From Strix aluco (lineage: Eukaryota; Chordata; Aves; Strigiformes; Strigidae): a DNA stretch of 64,000 nucleotides. Positions 61,901-64,000 of this stretch are shown piece after piece. The translations under genes and the position numbers were made by a program. Under the pieces are notes generated by a model, which did not search any database, had not been told where the DNA came from, and worked only from the letters and a program-made list of their open reading frames with translations. Position 1 is the first letter of the stretch. Each line of letters opens with the position of its first letter. The DNA lies in the NCBI RefSeq assembly GCF_031877795.1, contig NC_133948.1, positions 8,974,948-9,038,947 of the forward strand. Direction: 5' to 3'.

Positions 61901-62787
61901 AAGTCTGTTCTGCTACTTGGGGTTTGGTGGTGAACCTAAGAAAAACAACAATAGAATAAATGAAGCAGGAGGCTTCAGGCACAGCTTGAAGCAGCTGGGT
62001 ATTGCAACAGTTCTGTTCATGCTGGAGCATAATGTGGAATTTTTGTGCGAGTCTGTTGCTGCACCCAGAACTGGTAAATGGCTGTCTTGGTTTTGATCAT
62101 CCAGATTCCAAGGTAATTCTTGCCATTAGAAGAGCTGAACACCTGAAGAAGCTCATCTATGTATCCTGCAACCCCAGAGCCGCCATGAATAACTTTGTGG
62201 AGTGAGTATTTCTTGCATTAAGTTGACCGAGTAAATGGGGTAAGAAGAAAAATACATGCTTCTTGGGGAGGGGGACCATCGTTGGATTTTTATTTTTAAG
62301 GCTTAAAAGGCTCAACAGTTGACAGCTGCTGCACTGCAAGCTTGGAACTGCACTGCCCAATACACAAGTAATAATGGAAATATTAGGGGTGGAGAATAAC
62401 CCTATCGTGGAATTGAGGCTTGGGGAAGAAAAACCGCCCTTAGAGGACTGGCAGTGATGAACAGTATACTAAAATGTTAACACAGTTCTTCCTCCCCTTT
62501 CTTTCCCATCAAGCCTTTGCCGGGCCCCTTCCAACAGGGTCAAAGGAGCCTCTTTCCGTCCCGTTCGAGCACTGGCTGTGGATCTCTTCCCTCAGACCCG
62601 GCATTGCGAGTTACTGATATTCTTTGAAAGGGTCGAATATGCAAACGAGAGCTCTGCTGAAGCCACGCCCAATGCTACTCAGGTCACAACAGCAGGGTCT
62701 GAGGCCGAGCAATTGGGCACCAACCCATCCAACACTGCTGCCAGCCAGGGCACTTCTGCACATGTAGAAGAGAGGGAATCAGCTTAA
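55348..62787 (+). CDS. TRMT2A: TRMT2A, tRNA (uracil-5-)-methyltransferase (whole gene, spliced)
   Basis: Eleven coding exons: 55348-55958, 56673-56781, 57115-57296, 58194-58308, 58568-58683, 59326-59437, 60481-60603, 61178-61253, 61759-61875, 62105-62201 and 62514-62787 (1932 bases, 643 aa; human 625). All introns are GT-AG and frame is kept. An RRM lies at about residues 63-135, followed by a Lys/Glu linker and the TrmA/RumA-type methyltransferase with SAM motif [12 protein letters not shown] (440-451), DPPRAG (514-519), catalytic Cys542 in YVSCNP and general-base Glu585 in [10 protein letters not shown]. It should methylate U54 to m5U in the T-loop of cytosolic tRNAs, using SAM. All catalytic residues are present. 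The start is the first ATG after about 55080 and has a good context (GGAGCATGGCG). A Thr/Ser/Ala-rich tail of about 45 residues after the catalytic core differs from the human Pro-rich tail. Confidence 0.97.
56673..56781 (+). CDS. TRMT2A: TRMT2A coding exon 2
   Basis: Completes Lys204 and encodes 205-240, [20 protein letters not shown] through [13 protein letters not shown]. Acceptor TTTGGGCAG, donor GTAAGG. The human protein has the same segment ([15 protein letters not shown]). Confidence 0.95.
57115..57296 (+). CDS. TRMT2A: TRMT2A coding exon 3
   Basis: Encodes 241-300 and two bases of Arg301. Acceptor TTAAATCTAG, donor GTGAGC. Contains [29 protein letters not shown] and FDTVHIP, the central beta-rich part of the TrmA-like fold. 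Confidence 0.97.
58194..58308 (+). CDS. TRMT2A: TRMT2A coding exon 4
   Basis: Completes Arg301 and encodes 302-339, [20 protein letters not shown] then [18 protein letters not shown]. Acceptor GAAAATTGCAG, donor GTATTT, a weaker donor than its neighbours. Confidence 0.96.
58568..58683 (+). CDS. TRMT2A: TRMT2A coding exon 5
   Basis: Encodes 340-377 and two bases of Arg378: [20 protein letters not shown] and [14 protein letters not shown]. Acceptor AAACCTTTAG, donor GTGAGG. Confidence 0.96.
59326..59437 (+). CDS. TRMT2A: TRMT2A coding exon 6
   Basis: Completes Arg378 and encodes 379-415. [20 protein letters not shown] then RISPHAFFQ, the conserved lead-in to the SAM domain. Acceptor TGCCCCCAG, donor GTAAGG. 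Confidence 0.97.
60481..60603 (+). CDS. TRMT2A: TRMT2A coding exon 7 (SAM motif I)
   Basis: Exactly 41 codons, residues 416-456: [17 protein letters not shown] then [18 protein letters not shown]. The D-x-C-C-G-T-G-T-I-G string is the SAM-binding glycine loop of the family. Acceptor ATTTCACAG, donor GTGAGC. Confidence 0.97.
61178..61253 (+). CDS. TRMT2A: TRMT2A coding exon 8
   Basis: Encodes 457-481 and one base of Glu482: [20 protein letters not shown] then NAQIN. The Glu in GIELC is where the SAM ribose is bound in related enzymes. Acceptor TTCTATAG, donor GTTAGT. Confidence 0.95.
61759..61875 (+). CDS. TRMT2A: TRMT2A coding exon 9 (DPPRAG motif)
   Basis: Completes Glu482, encodes 483-520 and one base of His521: [16 protein letters not shown] and [17 protein letters not shown] is motif IV, near the target uracil. 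Acceptor TTTTTATAG, donor GTAAGT. Confidence 0.97.
62105..62201 (+). CDS. TRMT2A: TRMT2A coding exon 10 (catalytic cysteine)
   Basis: Completes His521, encodes 522-552 and two bases of Asp553: [20 protein letters not shown] then [11 protein letters not shown]. The Cys of SCNP (Cys542) is the nucleophile that attacks C6 of uridine. Acceptor GATCATCCAG, donor GTGAGT. Confidence 0.97.
62514..62787 (+). CDS. TRMT2A: TRMT2A coding exon 11 (general base and C-terminus)
   Basis: Completes Asp553, encodes 554-643 and stops at TAA (62785-62787). [20 protein letters not shown] then [20 protein letters not shown] hold the TrmA signature with general base Glu585. After residue 593 the sequence is a low-complexity Thr/Ser/Ala/Glu tail without a known motif. 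Confidence 0.96.
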
Positions 62788-63065
62788 CTCCTGAGAGACA
62801 CCTTCCAGAAACTACTCTGGCTTGTTAACTGCTTCAGTAACATTTCTGTAACATCCAGGTAATAAATCTCCGTACAACAGAGTAGTTGCAAGGCTTCCAA
62901 GTTATTTCATCATACTAATTTGAGTTACATTTCATTATGTACTGTTAGGCCCAATCTGCTTTTCTCCTCCCGCCCTTGGGGAAATTCAGATGAGTGAAGT
63001 AATATATATATGGTGGTCTTGCTCTTTAAATAGCTTTAAATAAAGTATTCTACTATATTCAGATA
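62788..63065 (+). terminator. TRMT2A: TRMT2A 3' UTR with two poly(A) signals
   Basis: AATAAA at 62861-62866 (74 bases after the stop) and at 63039-63044 (252 bases after). The second is followed within about 30 bases by GT-containing sequence. Both may be used. Further AATAAA matches at 63412-63417 and 63482-63487 lie beyond the likely end. Confidence 0.7.
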
Positions 63066-64000
63066 CAACTATTTGGAACCTGGGCTGATTTTTAATGCCA
63101 CACCATCCCTTCCAGTGTGAGTATAATACACCACACTAAGGGTTAGTGAAGAGCTGCTATTTATCAACAACAGCTGAGCAGCGGAGCGGTATGGAGGACC
63201 CTGCAGAGTGGCTGACTGCACTGTCCAGTCCCCAAAGCAGGTAATTCGTTACAGGGACCCATAACTGTCAGGACTAAATTCCTCCAGCTCTGCTAGCCTG
63301 TCACAACAGCGCTGTGTCTTTTGAATAAGCTCGTAAAGATTTAGCAATCAAACCTTCCATAAGTCATTCACTTGCTAAATCCTCACTAGTAAGCAACAAA
63401 CTCATATTCTAAATAAAAATGCTACAGTTTCCACAGTTGAAATCAGTTTTATTCTGAGACTGTAGCATCACTGATAATACAATAAAGGGTTTCTTAGATC
63501 ATTTCCTACAATGTCAAGTAAAGCTGAGAGGACTTTGCTCTAGGCATGCCCACACCAGTGACAACTGACAGAAGTTATCTGTACAGACACCAGTCATTTT
63601 TGATAAAGAGGCTCATTTTCCTCTCAGACTGTTAGTAACTCTGCTCAGTGGATACCTTCAGTCAAGTACTTACTACGTCACACTGATCCCTAGGAAGTTC
63701 TGTAGCCCCGCTGAGGCTTTCTGATCCTGTAGTAGCTTTAAAAAGGCTAACCTCAGCCTCAGGGAAAACATACATGGAAGAGTCAGGTGTAATTCAGTGA
63801 TTACTGAAGAATGAGAAAGCAACAGGAATATTACCTTAGCTTATTGGGTGTCTGAGGTTATAACTGAAATACTTTTGGACACAGTGTTTCTTTCTACCAA
63901 ACCTCTGCCCTAGACTCAGAGGGATCATATCTCTGGTATCTTTCCCAGCTGTTTTACTGGGAGCCCTGTGCAGGAAGAGAAAAAGGCAGTTATATTTAAT
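63066..64000 (-). other. Probable 3' end of a convergent minus-strand gene (DGCR8 by synteny)
   Basis: No long open frame. An AATAAA on the minus strand at 63448-63453 would end a transcript entering from the right edge. In human, DGCR8 lies tail-to-tail with TRMT2A with almost no gap, so the sequence from about 63430 to 64000 may be DGCR8 3' UTR. Nothing in the bases themselves identifies DGCR8; this is inferred from gene order only. Confidence 0.4.
63419..63468. repeat. Inverted repeat around a minus-strand poly(A) signal
   Basis: ATGCTACAGT (63419-63428) and its exact reverse complement ACTGTAGCAT (63459-63468) flank a 30-base loop that holds TTTATT, the minus-strand AATAAA. A plus-strand AATAAA lies just outside at 63412-63417. 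A transcript from either strand could fold this 10-bp stem. Confidence 0.75.

Larger units (their letters stand above)
55959..62513 (+). other. TRMT2A: TRMT2A introns 1-10
   Basis: Ten introns of about 714, 333, 897, 259, 642, 1043, 574, 505, 229 and 312 bp. All are AT-rich with T- or A-runs near acceptors (61451-61463, for example). I looked for snoRNA or microRNA-like elements and saw no convincing one. No second gene is present in them. Confidence 0.75.

Overview
This is a piece of a vertebrate nuclear genome, almost certainly a bird. It has GT-AG spliced genes, two CpG-island promoters, a CR1 retroposon tail carrying the avian CATAGAAT octamer, old MIR-like SINE relics, and a solo LTR of a type I know from bird genomes. 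The introns are short for a vertebrate (0.2 to 2 kb in two of the genes), which fits an avian microchromosome. The gene order matches the 22q11.2 / DiGeorge neighbourhood of mammals: ZDHHC8, RANBP1, TRMT2A, and then, from synteny only, DGCR8. I cannot name the species.

Layout. Positions 1-34805 appear to lie inside the first intron of ZDHHC8, which runs on the minus strand. Its start codon and first coding exon are at 34806-34909 in a CpG island (about 34440-35600). The intron holds a solo LTR with intact 5-bp target duplications (15829-16936), an older diverged relative (about 18010-18740), a CR1 fragment and two MIR-like relics; I found no further ZDHHC8 exons in it. Positions 35601-45039 are intergenic and AT-rich, with a perfect 24-bp palindrome at 42474-42497. 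RANBP1 (minus strand, six coding exons, 208 aa) spans 45312-54628. A 719-bp CpG-rich gap separates its start codon from that of TRMT2A (plus strand, eleven coding exons, 643 aa, 55348-62787), so the two genes share a divergent promoter. The last ~0.9 kb carries TRMT2A poly(A) sites and a minus-strand poly(A) signal that probably ends a convergent gene, expected to be DGCR8.

Roles. ZDHHC8 is a membrane palmitoyltransferase. RANBP1 is the cytosolic cofactor of RanGAP in the nuclear transport cycle. TRMT2A makes 5-methyluridine 54 in tRNA. They are housekeeping neighbours, not one pathway. All 18 coding-exon boundaries were placed by reading the splice sites, and reading frame is kept across every junction in RANBP1 and TRMT2A.

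I found no evidence of a new biological system. The observations most worth checking are the long TATA-to-poly(A) distance and GC-rich tandem array of the solo LTR, the divergent promoter bounded by homopolymer tracts, the exact palindrome, and a hairpin at the convergent poly(A) region.
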